This document shows positions 26,034 through 34,917 of a stretch of DNA of 42,627 bases, piece by piece. Below the pieces are notes generated by a model that was not told where the DNA came from, did not search any database, and saw only the letters and a program-made list of their open reading frames with translations. The position numbers were made by a program, and so were the translations under genes. Source of the stretch: JAUVKT01 sp964634565 (GTDB taxonomy: Bacteria; Bacteroidota; Bacteroidia; Bacteroidales; VadinHA17); NCBI GenBank assembly GCA_964634565.1, contig CAZWLP010000013.1, forward strand, positions 1-42,627, in the 5' to 3' direction. The stretch's first letter is position 1; each line of letters opens with the position of its first letter.

Positions 26034-27947
26034 ATGGGAAAGATAATTGGTATCGATTTAGGAACAACAAATTCATGCGTTTCAGTAATGGAAGGGAATG
26101 AACCGGTTGTTATACCTAATAGCGAGGGTAAAAGGACAACTCCTTCTATTGTTGCATTTATCGAAAATGGTGAAAGAAAAGTTGGGGATCCGGCTAAAAG
26201 ACAGGCTATCACGAATCCTCAAAAAACAATATCCTCCATAAAAAGGTTTATGGGAGAACAGTTTAATAATGTATCAAAAGAGATTTCAAGAGTCCCTTAC
26301 TCTGTAGTAAAAGGAGATAATAACACTCCCAGGGTAAAAATAGATGAGCGTATGTACTCTCCTCAGGAAATTTCAGCTATAATACTTCAAAAAATGAAGA
26401 AGACAGCTGAAGACTATCTCGGACAGGAAGTTACTGAGGCTGTTGTTACAGTTCCGGCTTATTTTAACGACTCTCAGCGCCAGGCAACAAAAGAAGCAGG
26501 AGAAATTGCCGGCCTTGATGTAAAGAGAATAATTAATGAACCAACCGCAGCAGCACTGGCTTACGGTCTTGATAAAAAAACAGAGGATCTTAAGGTTGCT
26601 GTTTTTGACCTCGGCGGTGGAACATTTGATATTTCAATACTTGAACTTGGAGATGGTGTGTTTGAAGTAAAATCTACTAATGGCGATACTCACCTTGGAG
26701 GTGACGATTTCGACCAGGCTATTATCGACTGGCTAACTGATGAATTCAAGAAAGACGAAGGAGTAGACCTTAAAAAGGATCCTATGGCACTTCAGAGATT
26801 GAAAGAAGCAGCCGAAAAAGCAAAGATAGAATTATCAAGTTCAACAAGTACTGAGATAAACCTGCCTTATATAATGCCTGTTGACGGAATTCCAAAACAC
26901 CTTGTTAAAACATTGTCAAGATCTCATTTCGAAAAAATATCTGATAAGTTAATACAATCAGTTATTGCTCCTTGTAAATCGGCTCTTAAAGATGCAGGGC
27001 TAAGTTCATCAGATATAAATGAAGTGCTTCTGGTAGGAGGATCAACAAGAATTCCTGCCATTCAGGATGTAGTTGAAAAATTCTTCGGAAAGAAACCATC
27101 AAAAGGAGTTAATCCTGACGAAGTAGTGGCTGTTGGCGCAGCAATCCAGGGAGGCGTTCTTACAGGCGAAGTAAAAGATGTACTGCTACTTGATGTAACT
27201 CCGCTTTCACTGGGAATAGAGACTATGGGAGGTGTAATGACAAAATTAATTGAATCTAACACAACTATTCCTACTAAGAAAACTGAGACATTTACAACAG
27301 CAGCCGACAATCAGCCTTCGGTAGAGATTCACGTTCTCCAGGGAGAGAGGCCAATGGCGGCAGGCAATAAGACTATAGGAAGGTTCCACCTTGATGGTAT
27401 TCCACCATCACCAAGAGGCGTTCCACAGATCGAGGTAACTTTTGATATTGACGCAAATGGTATCCTTAATGTTTCTGCCAAAGATAAAGGTACAGGTAAA
27501 GAACAACGTATCAGGATCGAGGCATCATCAGGCTTAAGCGATGATGAAATAAAGAAGATGAAGGATGAGGCAAAGATGAATGAAGAATCTGATAAAAAAG
27601 CAAAGGAGACTGTTGATAAAATCAATGCAGCTGACAGTATGATATTCCAGACTGAAAAGCAATTAAAAGAGTTTGGGGATAAACTGCCTGCCGATAAAAA
27701 AGAGCCTATTGAAAAAGCTCTGGCAGACCTGAAAGAAGCTCATAAAAATCAGGATCTGGAAGCTATTGATAAAGCAATGGAAGATATGAACACTTACTGG
27801 CAGGCTGCCTCTGAAGAAATATATAAATCTCAGCAGGCCCAGGACGGACAGCAGGGCGATCCTGCAGGAGCCGGACAGCAAGGACAGGGAACGCAGGGAA
27901 ATGGCGATGATGAAGTTACTGATGTAGACTTCGAGGAAGTTAAGTAA
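26034..27947 (+). CDS. dnaK: Chaperone DnaK (Hsp70)
   Basis: 637 aa, full length. ATPase domain begins MGKIIGIDLGTTNSCV and contains AVFDLGGGTFDISIL and VLLVGGSTRIPAI; substrate-binding domain from about 385 with DVTPLSLGIET; helical lid, Gln/Gly-rich linker and the terminal DVDFEEVK typical of bacterial DnaK. Refolds proteins in the cytosol with DnaJ and GrpE, whose genes are not adjacent. No heat-shock operator was recognised upstream; a CAAATTTG near 25943 is only a weak -7 candidate. A strong terminator follows. Confidence 0.98.
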   Translation: MGKIIGIDLGTTNSCVSVMEGNEPVVIPNSEGKRTTPSIVAFIENGERKVGDPAKRQAITNPQKTISSIKRFMGEQFNNVSKEISRVPYSVVKGDNNTPRVKIDERMYSPQEISAIILQKMKKTAEDYLGQEVTEAVVTVPAYFNDSQRQATKEAGEIAGLDVKRIINEPTAAALAYGLDKKTEDLKVAVFDLGGGTFDISILELGDGVFEVKSTNGDTHLGGDDFDQAIIDWLTDEFKKDEGVDLKKDPMALQRLKEAAEKAKIELSSSTSTEINLPYIMPVDGIPKHLVKTLSRSHFEKISDKLIQSVIAPCKSALKDAGLSSSDINEVLLVGGSTRIPAIQDVVEKFFGKKPSKGVNPDEVVAVGAAIQGGVLTGEVKDVLLLDVTPLSLGIETMGGVMTKLIESNTTIPTKKTETFTTAADNQPSVEIHVLQGERPMAAGNKTIGRFHLDGIPPSPRGVPQIEVTFDIDANGILNVSAKDKGTGKEQRIRIEASSGLSDDEIKKMKDEAKMNEESDKKAKETVDKINAADSMIFQTEKQLKEFGDKLPADKKEPIEKALADLKEAHKNQDLEAIDKAMEDMNTYWQAASEEIYKSQQAQDGQQGDPAGAGQQGQGTQGNGDDEVTDVDFEEVK

Positions 27948-27977
27948 TTTTAGCATACACCATATTCAATATATCTC

Positions 27978-28006
27978 AATCCCGCTTATAGAGCGGGATT
28001 TTTTTA
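27978..28006 (+). terminator. dnaK terminator
   Basis: 9-bp perfect stem AATCCCGCT (27978-27986) / AGCGGGATT (27992-28000) with a 5-nt loop, followed by a T run to 28005. The T run merges directly into the next promoter box. Confidence 0.88.
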
Positions 28007-28012
28007 TCTTTG
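28005..28012 (+). promoter_or_regulatory. -7 box of the ywqK-like / xse operon, touching the dnaK terminator
   Basis: TATCTTTG (TAnnTTTG) begins on the last T of the dnaK terminator tract. It is 20 bp ahead of the ATG at 28033. Its -33 region would lie in the terminator stem and shows no TTG. Confidence 0.5.
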
Positions 28013-28032
28013 TATATATAAATTATCGGGAT

Positions 28033-28824
28033 ATGAAAAAGAACAGAATATATGCACTTATAATATTTAGTTTTATTCTTACAAACTTTATCTCCGGGCA
28101 GGAAAAAATAAATTTTACCGACGAAAATGGTCTGAAACAGGGCAAATGGATTAAAAAATTTGAGAATGGCAATACATTCTACGAAGGGGAATTTAAGAAC
28201 AATAAACCTGTTGGCGAGTTTAAAAGATACTATATAAGCGGAAATCTTATATCAATATTAAATTACCACCTCGAAAGTGATAGTGTTGATGCAGTATTCT
28301 TCCATCCAAATAAGTTCCTGGCTGCTAAAGGCAAATATTACAAGCAAAAAAAAGAGGGAGAATGGGTATTCTATTCTGCAAAAGAAGAAGACTGTGTTAT
28401 CTGCCGGGAAAATTACATCAACAACCTTAAGGAAGGCAAGAGTATTAAATACCATCTTAATGGTAATATTGCCGAGGAGCTCTTCTATATTAATGACCTT
28501 AAGCATGGAGCCTGGATACAGTATTTTACCGATGGGGTAATCTGCATTAAATCAAATTTCTCAAATAATAAGGTAAATGGAAAATTTGAAACATTCCATA
28601 CAAATGGAAATAGAGAAATCACAGGCACATATATAAATGATACACGCAACGGAAAGTGGAAATTCTATAATGAAGATGGTTCGTTTAAAAGAACTATTAT
28701 TTACCGTAATGGAGTGGCAGATAACGAAAAGGAATTAATAGAGGAAGAAACAAAGTATCTCGACATGCTTGAAAAAAATGGTGGTAAAATAGAAGATCCT
28801 GAAAAAAACGGGGTGGCCTGGTAA
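28033..28824 (+). CDS. Exported MORN-2 / YwqK-like repeat protein
   Basis: 263 aa with a signal peptide (about 1-22, ending FISGQ). It carries repeated units of the type G-x-W-x-x-[FY]-x-x-N/D-G-x-x-x-x-x-x-[FY] (GKWIKKFENGNT, GEWVFYSAKEED, GAWIQYFTDGV, GKWKFYNEDGS), i.e. MORN-2 repeats; databases often call these 'toxin-antitoxin system YwqK family antitoxin', a label with no support here since no toxin is adjacent. The C-terminal 40 residues are charged. First gene of an operon: xseA starts 18 bp downstream. Confidence 0.75.
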   Translation: MKKNRIYALIIFSFILTNFISGQEKINFTDENGLKQGKWIKKFENGNTFYEGEFKNNKPVGEFKRYYISGNLISILNYHLESDSVDAVFFHPNKFLAAKGKYYKQKKEGEWVFYSAKEEDCVICRENYINNLKEGKSIKYHLNGNIAEELFYINDLKHGAWIQYFTDGVICIKSNFSNNKVNGKFETFHTNGNREITGTYINDTRNGKWKFYNEDGSFKRTIIYRNGVADNEKELIEEETKYLDMLEKNGGKIEDPEKNGVAW

Positions 28825-28842
28825 ACCATATATTTCCTCAAT

Positions 28843-30156
28843 ATGGAAAAACACAAAATATCCCTAAAAGAGCTACAGAAAATAATCAGCAGTACTATAT
28901 CTGCTGAGCTGGGAGATTATTTTTGGGTAAGCGCAGAAATTTCTGAATTAAAATTTAATTATAGCGGACACTGCTACCTTGAACTTATTGAAAAAGAAAA
29001 TAAAGATAGTCAGATCTGTGCCAGGATGAGAGCGGTAATCTGGAGTAAAAAAGCCAGATTCCTGTTACCTTACTTTAAAACCACAGCAGGGATTACTCTG
29101 AGTGAAGGTCTTGCAGTTCTTCTAAAAGGTAAATTAGAATATCATGAGGTTTATGGCATCAGCCTGGTTGTAGATGATATCGACCCGGGCTATACAATGG
29201 GAGATCTGGCTATTAGAAGAAATGAGATTATTACCAGGCTAAGGGCTGAAGGAGTAATTGATATGAATAAGGACCTGGCACTGCCCTATCATCCCGGAAA
29301 TATTGCTGTAGTAAGCTCAGACAAAGCCGCAGGATTTGAGGATTTTAAGAACCAGTTGCTAAATAATCCATACGGATATAAATACAAAATTGACCTTTAT
29401 AAGGCAGTTATGCAGGGTAACGAAACTGAAAAGTCAGTTATCAATGCCCTGTCGCTGATAAGTGATTCTATATCTGATTACGACCTGGTAACAATTGTAA
29501 GAGGAGGTGGTTCTCAATCCGATCTTAGCTGGTTCGATAATTATGATATAGCTTATTTTATTACTCAATTCCCAATTCCGGTAATTATCGGCATCGGACA
29601 TGATAAGGATATATCGGTTACCGATATAGTAGCCCATACATCGTGCAAAACTCCAACTGCAGTGGCTGATCTTCTTATTCAACAAACTGCAGAAACCGAT
29701 CGCTATATTAAATCGCTAAGCAGGAATATTAAGAGATCTTCCAAAGAAAAACTCGAAAGATCAAAGGGATATATTAACAATATTGGCAGCAAAATAATTT
29801 CATCCAGCATTTTGAATCTATCTACAACAAAAATCACACTCAAACATCATAAAGAACAAATAAGATCAGGCACAAAACTATTTCTTAGAGAGAAACACAC
29901 ACGGATCGATAGACTTAAGTCCGAAATGCAAAGTGGTTCACGAAGATTATTGTCAGATATTGACACCAAATTAAAGAATATCAGCAAAACAATAGAACAT
30001 CTTAGTCCTGAGAAAGTACTTAAAAGAGGCTACTCAATAACTTTGGTGAATGGTAAATCATTAAAAAATACGGCTAGTATTAATAAAGGTGATAAAATAA
30101 CCACAATTTTGAATAAGGGTAAAATTGATTCCGAAGTCTTTGATATTAAGGAATAA
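28843..30156 (+). CDS. xseA: Exodeoxyribonuclease VII large subunit
   Basis: 437 aa. N-terminal OB fold (about 1-115, WVSAEISELKFNYSGHCYLEL), catalytic region with IAVVSSDKAAGFEDF (154-168), IVRGGGSQSDLSWFD (218-232), IGIGHDKDISVTDIVA (249-264) and TPTAVA (270-275), then a long coiled-coil region and the C-terminal KRGYSITLVNGK. All conserved catalytic motifs are present. With XseB it degrades single-stranded DNA from both ends to oligonucleotides in the cytosol. Unusually xseB does not follow directly; two sensor kinase genes intervene (32-bp gap to the first). Confidence 0.95.
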   Translation: MEKHKISLKELQKIISSTISAELGDYFWVSAEISELKFNYSGHCYLELIEKENKDSQICARMRAVIWSKKARFLLPYFKTTAGITLSEGLAVLLKGKLEYHEVYGISLVVDDIDPGYTMGDLAIRRNEIITRLRAEGVIDMNKDLALPYHPGNIAVVSSDKAAGFEDFKNQLLNNPYGYKYKIDLYKAVMQGNETEKSVINALSLISDSISDYDLVTIVRGGGSQSDLSWFDNYDIAYFITQFPIPVIIGIGHDKDISVTDIVAHTSCKTPTAVADLLIQQTAETDRYIKSLSRNIKRSSKEKLERSKGYINNIGSKIISSSILNLSTTKITLKHHKEQIRSGTKLFLREKHTRIDRLKSEMQSGSRRLLSDIDTKLKNISKTIEHLSPEKVLKRGYSITLVNGKSLKNTASINKGDKITTILNKGKIDSEVFDIKE

Positions 30157-30188
30157 TTATACAAATTGTACTGTATTTTCAGGGGAGT

Positions 30189-32126
30189 ATGAAAAAGTAT
30201 TATAAACTATTGCTATTTCTAATATTAGTTTTAGATACAACTAATATTGACGGGCAGGAAACTTTGTTTCCATATAGTTTGAAATTTCCCCCATACGAAG
30301 CACTTGCCAACAGACTTTCTGATAAGTTTAAAAATGAGGCTCGTAATTATATTTACGAAGGCGATTTTAACGGAATGGAAACATGCATAGATATTCAAAC
30401 TATGCTAAATACTTTTCAGGATCCAATCCTGAACGGGGATATAGAAAACCAGAAAGGAGTAATTGAATATTATAAAAACAATAGCAGCAAGGCACTGCAA
30501 TTTTACCTTAAGGCACTCGACTATTATAGTCTGTCAGACTACAAGGGTGGCATTAACAAAATAATGAATAACATTGCTATAATCTTTAATCATATCGAAG
30601 ATTATGAGTCGAGCCGTAAATATCTGATCAAAGCTATTGAATCAACCCCTGAAAATGATATAAAGAGCAGATCAATATACCAGCTGAACCTGGCTGAAGT
30701 AGAGGCACAATTAAATAATTGTCCGCTTGGAATAAGTATAGCAAATGAACTTCTTGATAAATACGACCCCAATAAACTATTCTTCTCAGAATTATCTATC
30801 TACGGTCTGCTAATATCCTGCTATAATAATTTGGGAATGTCAGAAGAAGCAATTAAATGGATAGAAAAGGGAGCAGCCTCTATTGATACCAATTCTACCT
30901 ATTTCGATAAGATCGCATTTTATAGCCAGGCAATCAGGTACCATTTTAATAAGGGCGAATACAGGGAAGTAATTGAGCTTGGCCGCAATATTTATCCTCC
31001 CTCTGACACAACATTTATGCGCGATATGTATGAGCCAATTAATTATATGGCAATCGCTGCTGTTGATCTGGGTGAAATAGAGCTGGCAAGTGAACTCGAC
31101 CGGATTGCTAACAGTATTGTGTATGCAAAAGAAACCCTTACAAAGGAAGATTTAATAACACCTTTAATGGTTGAGTATTCATTTAACAGAGATATTGCAA
31201 ACCGCGATATGGCCAGAATTCAGCTCACCGAGAACAATAAGCAGGCCAGAGCACAGAGAAACCTGCTATTAAGTCTTCTTGTTATAATGATTGCTATGAT
31301 TGTTATGATCCCTATATTAGTAAGGATCAGAAGGCTGCGTGCTAAGTTTAAACTGGAATTATCTGATCAAAACAGCAAACTGGAAAAGATAAACAAACAG
31401 CTAAAAACTGATAACGAAGAACTTGAAAAGGGAAATAATCTACTCGACACATTTATATCTGTTTTTGCTCACGACCTTATTAATCCCTTCCAGGCAATAA
31501 TCGGATTCTCACAATTAATGAGTGCAGACCATGAGGTCTTAAAAGAAGAGGACTTTATAGAGTATTCTGAATTACTATCGGAAACCAGTTTTCAGCTAAA
31601 TCAACTCTTAACAAATCTAAAAAGCCTTTCGATAACTCAGGGCGAACACGAAAAACTTCAAGCTACGCAGATAATTATTGATGATATTATTAAAAGCGTA
31701 CTAAAACTATTCGAATCTACAGCAAAGAAAAAAAATATACATTTTGAAATATCGAAATCCGAAAAAGATTGTATCGGATTCACCAATCCTGATATAATAG
31801 AATCTGCAGTCCGCAACGTTATAAGCAATTCAGTAAAATTCAGCAAACCAGACAGTAAGATTGAAATAAGCTGCCGAAAAGAAGGAGATGTCATTTTGAT
31901 TTCAATTAAGGACTACGGCTCGGGTATTCCGGAAAAAGTACTTAAGCACTTACTTGATAAAGGACATACAGAATCAAAGCTAGGTACAGCAAACGAAAAA
32001 GGAAGCGGAATAGGCCTGGCTATAAGTATTGAACTTCTAGAATCATTTAATGGCTCGCTTGAACTGAAAAGTGAAGTGGGGCAAGGAACTGAAGCATTAA
32101 TTAAAATACCAGCATGCAATGAGTAA
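30189..32126 (+). CDS. TPR-type sensor histidine kinase (intact)
   Basis: 645 aa. Signal peptide or N-terminal anchor about 1-22, a periplasmic helical-repeat region (about 35-350, TPR-like, e.g. YYKNNSSKALQFYLKALDYY), one transmembrane helix about 358-380, coiled coil 385-418, HisKA with SVFAHDLINPFQAI (His428) and HATPase with NVISNSVKFS (Asn547), DYGSGIP and GSGIGLAIS. All catalytic residues are visible. No receiver or DNA-binding domain and no response regulator nearby. An AGGGGAG run two bases before the ATG may act as ribosome site. Overlaps the next kinase gene by 8 bp. Confidence 0.88.
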   Translation: MKKYYKLLLFLILVLDTTNIDGQETLFPYSLKFPPYEALANRLSDKFKNEARNYIYEGDFNGMETCIDIQTMLNTFQDPILNGDIENQKGVIEYYKNNSSKALQFYLKALDYYSLSDYKGGINKIMNNIAIIFNHIEDYESSRKYLIKAIESTPENDIKSRSIYQLNLAEVEAQLNNCPLGISIANELLDKYDPNKLFFSELSIYGLLISCYNNLGMSEEAIKWIEKGAASIDTNSTYFDKIAFYSQAIRYHFNKGEYREVIELGRNIYPPSDTTFMRDMYEPINYMAIAAVDLGEIELASELDRIANSIVYAKETLTKEDLITPLMVEYSFNRDIANRDMARIQLTENNKQARAQRNLLLSLLVIMIAMIVMIPILVRIRRLRAKFKLELSDQNSKLEKINKQLKTDNEELEKGNNLLDTFISVFAHDLINPFQAIIGFSQLMSADHEVLKEEDFIEYSELLSETSFQLNQLLTNLKSLSITQGEHEKLQATQIIIDDIIKSVLKLFESTAKKKNIHFEISKSEKDCIGFTNPDIIESAVRNVISNSVKFSKPDSKIEISCRKEGDVILISIKDYGSGIPEKVLKHLLDKGHTESKLGTANEKGSGIGLAISIELLESFNGSLELKSEVGQGTEALIKIPACNE

Positions 32127-34092
32127 AAAAACTTTTGTGCATATAATCATACTGGTATCAGCTGTTTTTATCTTACCTATAAAGGAATCAGGTGCTCAAA
32201 CTACATTATTTGACTCATTAAAGACACAAATAGATACACTGAATGGAATTGATAAGGTCTTGAAACTCCAGGAAACTGCTAAATTATTTAGATATACCTC
32301 CCTTGATAAAGGACTGTACTTTACAGATAGGAGTAAGGAATTAATAGAAGATATTGGTCACGATTCCCTTTTAGCGGTTAACTATAATATCATAGGAATA
32401 CTATACCAGCAATCAGGACTGGATTCTCAGGCAGAAGCACAATACAAAACTTCGCTTAATTTATATGAAAAGCTGAACGACTTTAATGGTAAAGCGACAG
32501 AAACCCATAACCTGGGTATCATTTACATGGACAGGCTCGACACAATAAAGGCTATTGATTACTTTAAACAATCGCTAAATGAGAGGTATGAAACCGGTAA
32601 TAACAGGAGAATAGGTGACGGACTAGTTACCCTGGGGGAAGTATACAAGAGGTTTGGTAATTATGATAAAGGGATATCCTGGCTTAGCCGGGCTCTTGAA
32701 TACTATCCTGAAGATACAGTATATATGCGCAAGTTTGATTGCTATTCCCTTCTTGCAGATAGTTATCTGCCAATTAACCCCGACAGGTCGTTGCTCTGGA
32801 TAGAAGAGATGAAGAAAATGGTGGCAATTGATACTGCTGATGTAATAACAAATAAGCATATAGTAAATTTTATGCTTGGTCAATACTACCTGAAAACCGG
32901 CAACTATGTGAAATCTGCTGAAATATTGGGAGAAATTAGCGACTATATTAACAGTATAAATAATATATATCATCCGATAGAAGTATTAAGAGAATTATCG
33001 GCCAGACTATACGAAGCGGGCGAGATAGAAAAGTCTCTGGTATTTTCTATCAAGGCCCGGAATAATAAAGAGGCTTTTGAGGATAAAAGAATAAAAAATA
33101 CAATCAGCGAATATAAGACAAGACTTGATTTTAAATCTACCGAAGAAGAAATAAGAAGAACAGAAGAACTTAACAATCTGGTACTGAAAAGAATTCATAC
33201 AGAGAGACTTCTTAAAAATGTAATGTTCCTGATCCTTCTTTCACTTACCGCTATAATAGCAATATCGCTTATAAATTATTTTAAGCTGAAAAATGATCAG
33301 TTAGCCTTAAGCAAAAGAAACAATGAACTGAATGATGCTAATAAGAAAAGCATCTTATATAAAGAAAGTATCCTTCAATTTCGTGATAATAAGAGTGTAT
33401 TCTTCAATATTCTTACAGATAAATTACTTATTCCCTTTACCGATCTTACTGTCCGATTAACGGCTCTGTCAGATGAGTCCAAAAAATCATTTAATAAAAC
33501 AAAGTTCCTGGCAGACCTTCAGAATATTTATATCCTGGCAATATCAATTGAAAAAAGCCTTAAAAGAATCCTTATGTGGTCAAAGATACAAAGGAATAAG
33601 TATGAGGTAAACCATGAATCTATTAATGTAAACGATTATATGCATGAAATACTGCCGGAAATTCTAAAAATGGCTATAAGACGAAATATAAAAGTTAGTT
33701 ATGATATAGATCCCGAATTGTATATCACTTTCGACAGGAAGTCTCTAAGGAGCATAATCAAAATATTTATAGAAAACAGTATCGATAACTCACCTGAAAA
33801 ATCCGAGATCATAATAAGGGCTAAAAAAGCAAGTAACGGAGGTGTTATTTCGGTTACTGACTTTGGGAAAGGTATTGACCCCTCACATCAGCAAAATCTT
33901 TTTGATATAAAAAGAATAAATAAAATTAAAGAAAGCAGGGATTTTAAAAATCTTGGACTTGGATTACTGATGTCAAAGCATCTGGCTGAACTTAACAACA
34001 GTTATATTAGTTTCGAAAGCAAAACAAATAAGGTAACAAGCTTCTATTTACACATAAAAAAAGATAATGGCAGAAAAGAACCCAACATTTAA
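32119..34092 (+). CDS. TPR-type sensor kinase paralog without the phospho-acceptor histidine
   Basis: 657 aa. Signal peptide about 1-27, TPR-like periplasmic repeats (about 45-350, e.g. NYNIIGILYQQSGLDSQAEAQYKTS), transmembrane helix about 366-386, coiled coil, then a kinase-like region. Where the upstream kinase has AHDL, this protein reads TDKL (FFNILTDKLLIPF, 428-440): the His position is Asp434. The HATPase domain keeps IENSIDNS (Asn552), DFGKGID and NLGLGLLMSK, so it may still bind ATP. Starts within the 3' end of the intact kinase and ends 26 bp inside xseB, so translation is coupled on both sides. A regulatory partner of the intact kinase is inferred. Confidence 0.8.
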   Translation: MSKKTFVHIIILVSAVFILPIKESGAQTTLFDSLKTQIDTLNGIDKVLKLQETAKLFRYTSLDKGLYFTDRSKELIEDIGHDSLLAVNYNIIGILYQQSGLDSQAEAQYKTSLNLYEKLNDFNGKATETHNLGIIYMDRLDTIKAIDYFKQSLNERYETGNNRRIGDGLVTLGEVYKRFGNYDKGISWLSRALEYYPEDTVYMRKFDCYSLLADSYLPINPDRSLLWIEEMKKMVAIDTADVITNKHIVNFMLGQYYLKTGNYVKSAEILGEISDYINSINNIYHPIEVLRELSARLYEAGEIEKSLVFSIKARNNKEAFEDKRIKNTISEYKTRLDFKSTEEEIRRTEELNNLVLKRIHTERLLKNVMFLILLSLTAIIAISLINYFKLKNDQLALSKRNNELNDANKKSILYKESILQFRDNKSVFFNILTDKLLIPFTDLTVRLTALSDESKKSFNKTKFLADLQNIYILAISIEKSLKRILMWSKIQRNKYEVNHESINVNDYMHEILPEILKMAIRRNIKVSYDIDPELYITFDRKSLRSIIKIFIENSIDNSPEKSEIIIRAKKASNGGVISVTDFGKGIDPSHQQNLFDIKRINKIKESRDFKNLGLGLLMSKHLAELNNSYISFESKTNKVTSFYLHIKKDNGRKEPNI

Positions 34093-34264
34093 TGAGGCAC
34101 TTGAAGAACTTGAATCCATCCTTAAGGATATAGAATCCGGAGATATGGAGGTTGATAAGCTTACAATAAAAGTAAAAAGGGCTGCTTTTTTACTCGGTAT
34201 ATGTAATAAGAAACTCAAAAATACCGAGGAGGAACTAGAAAGAATAGTTGAGGACCTGGAATAA
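34067..34264 (+). CDS. xseB: Exodeoxyribonuclease VII small subunit
   Basis: 65 aa, typical length. Sequence NPTFNEALEELESILKDIESGDMEVDKL followed by a second helix with the family's IC-x-x-KL-x-x-TEEEL pattern. It binds XseA to form the active exonuclease. The start lies inside the 3' end of the preceding kinase gene (26-bp overlap in another frame), so its expression probably depends on translation of that kinase. Confidence 0.93.
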   Translation: MAEKNPTFNEALEELESILKDIESGDMEVDKLTIKVKRAAFLLGICNKKLKNTEEELERIVEDLE

Positions 34265-34265
34265 A

Positions 34266-34295
34266 AAAATCAGGACCTTAACATGCCCTGATTTT
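34266..34295. terminator. Terminator between the xse operon and trxA
   Basis: 9-bp stem AAAATCAGG (34266-34274) / CCTGATTTT (34287-34295) right after the xseB stop. On the minus strand the hairpin is followed by a run of seven T, so it can also end the convergent thioredoxin transcript. The 34296-34431 stretch shows nothing else. Confidence 0.7.
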
Positions 34296-34431
34296 CCCTA
34301 ATTCCCTAAACCTAAATCCTAGAAAACAAACTGCTGATTTAAAACCTTCTAATCTGTTTACGGAATAAAGGTACGAATTGTTACAAAAACAGCCAGTAAA
34401 ATAGAGAACTTTAACTTTTTTTTAATATTCT

Positions 34432-34791
34432 CTATTTTTCTACTCCCAGTACATCCTTAATAGCTTTTTCAAAGGTATCCTTTGGCAAGGCTCCCATAGC
34501 CATTTGTGGTTGTCCGTCTTTAGGAACAAAAAGCAAAGAGGGTATACTCTTAATACCAAATACTCCTGCCAGCTCCTGCTCTGCCTCTGTATCTATCTTA
34601 TAAACATTCAGCTTATCTCCATACTCCTGAGAAAGTTCTTCCAGAATTGGAGCTACCATTTTGCAAGGGCCACACCAGTCTGCGTAAAAATCAATAAGGG
34701 CAGGCTTATCTCCTTCATACTTCCACTCCTTATTATTCTCGTAATCAAAAACTTTCTCAATAAATGTCTCTTTTGTTAAAAATTCTACCAT
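34432..34791 (-). CDS. trxA: Thioredoxin
   Basis: 119 aa. Single thioredoxin fold with active site DWCGPCK (Cys40, Cys43) and the cis-proline loop KSIPSLL. No signal peptide, so cytosolic. Compared with E. coli thioredoxin it has a slightly longer N-terminal segment (EWKYEGDKP) before the first strand, as in other Bacteroidota members. Reduces protein disulfides with electrons from thioredoxin reductase, not encoded nearby. Confidence 0.93.
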   Translation of the reverse strand: MVEFLTKETFIEKVFDYENNKEWKYEGDKPALIDFYADWCGPCKMVAPILEELSQEYGDKLNVYKIDTEAEQELAGVFGIKSIPSLLFVPKDGQPQMAMGALPKDTFEKAIKDVLGVEK

Positions 34792-34876
34792 AATTTATTT
34801 GTTTTAACTTTTTTAAGGCAAATACCATACCGATACTCAAACTAAGCATAATAATAGAATATTCTCACAATAATTG

Positions 34877-34884
34877 TAATTTTG
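34877..34884 (+). promoter_or_regulatory. -7 box of the CCA-adding-type gene
   Basis: TAATTTTG (TAnnTTTG), 33 bp before the ATG at 34918. No -33 TTG seen. Confidence 0.4.
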
Positions 34885-34917
34885 TCATGATTTTAGTACA
34901 AATAGTCATATCTATAT

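Noticed and set aside
28033..28824. Antitoxin of a toxin-antitoxin pair (YwqK label)
   Set aside because: The MORN-2 repeats explain the match and the protein has a signal peptide; no toxin-like gene is next to it.
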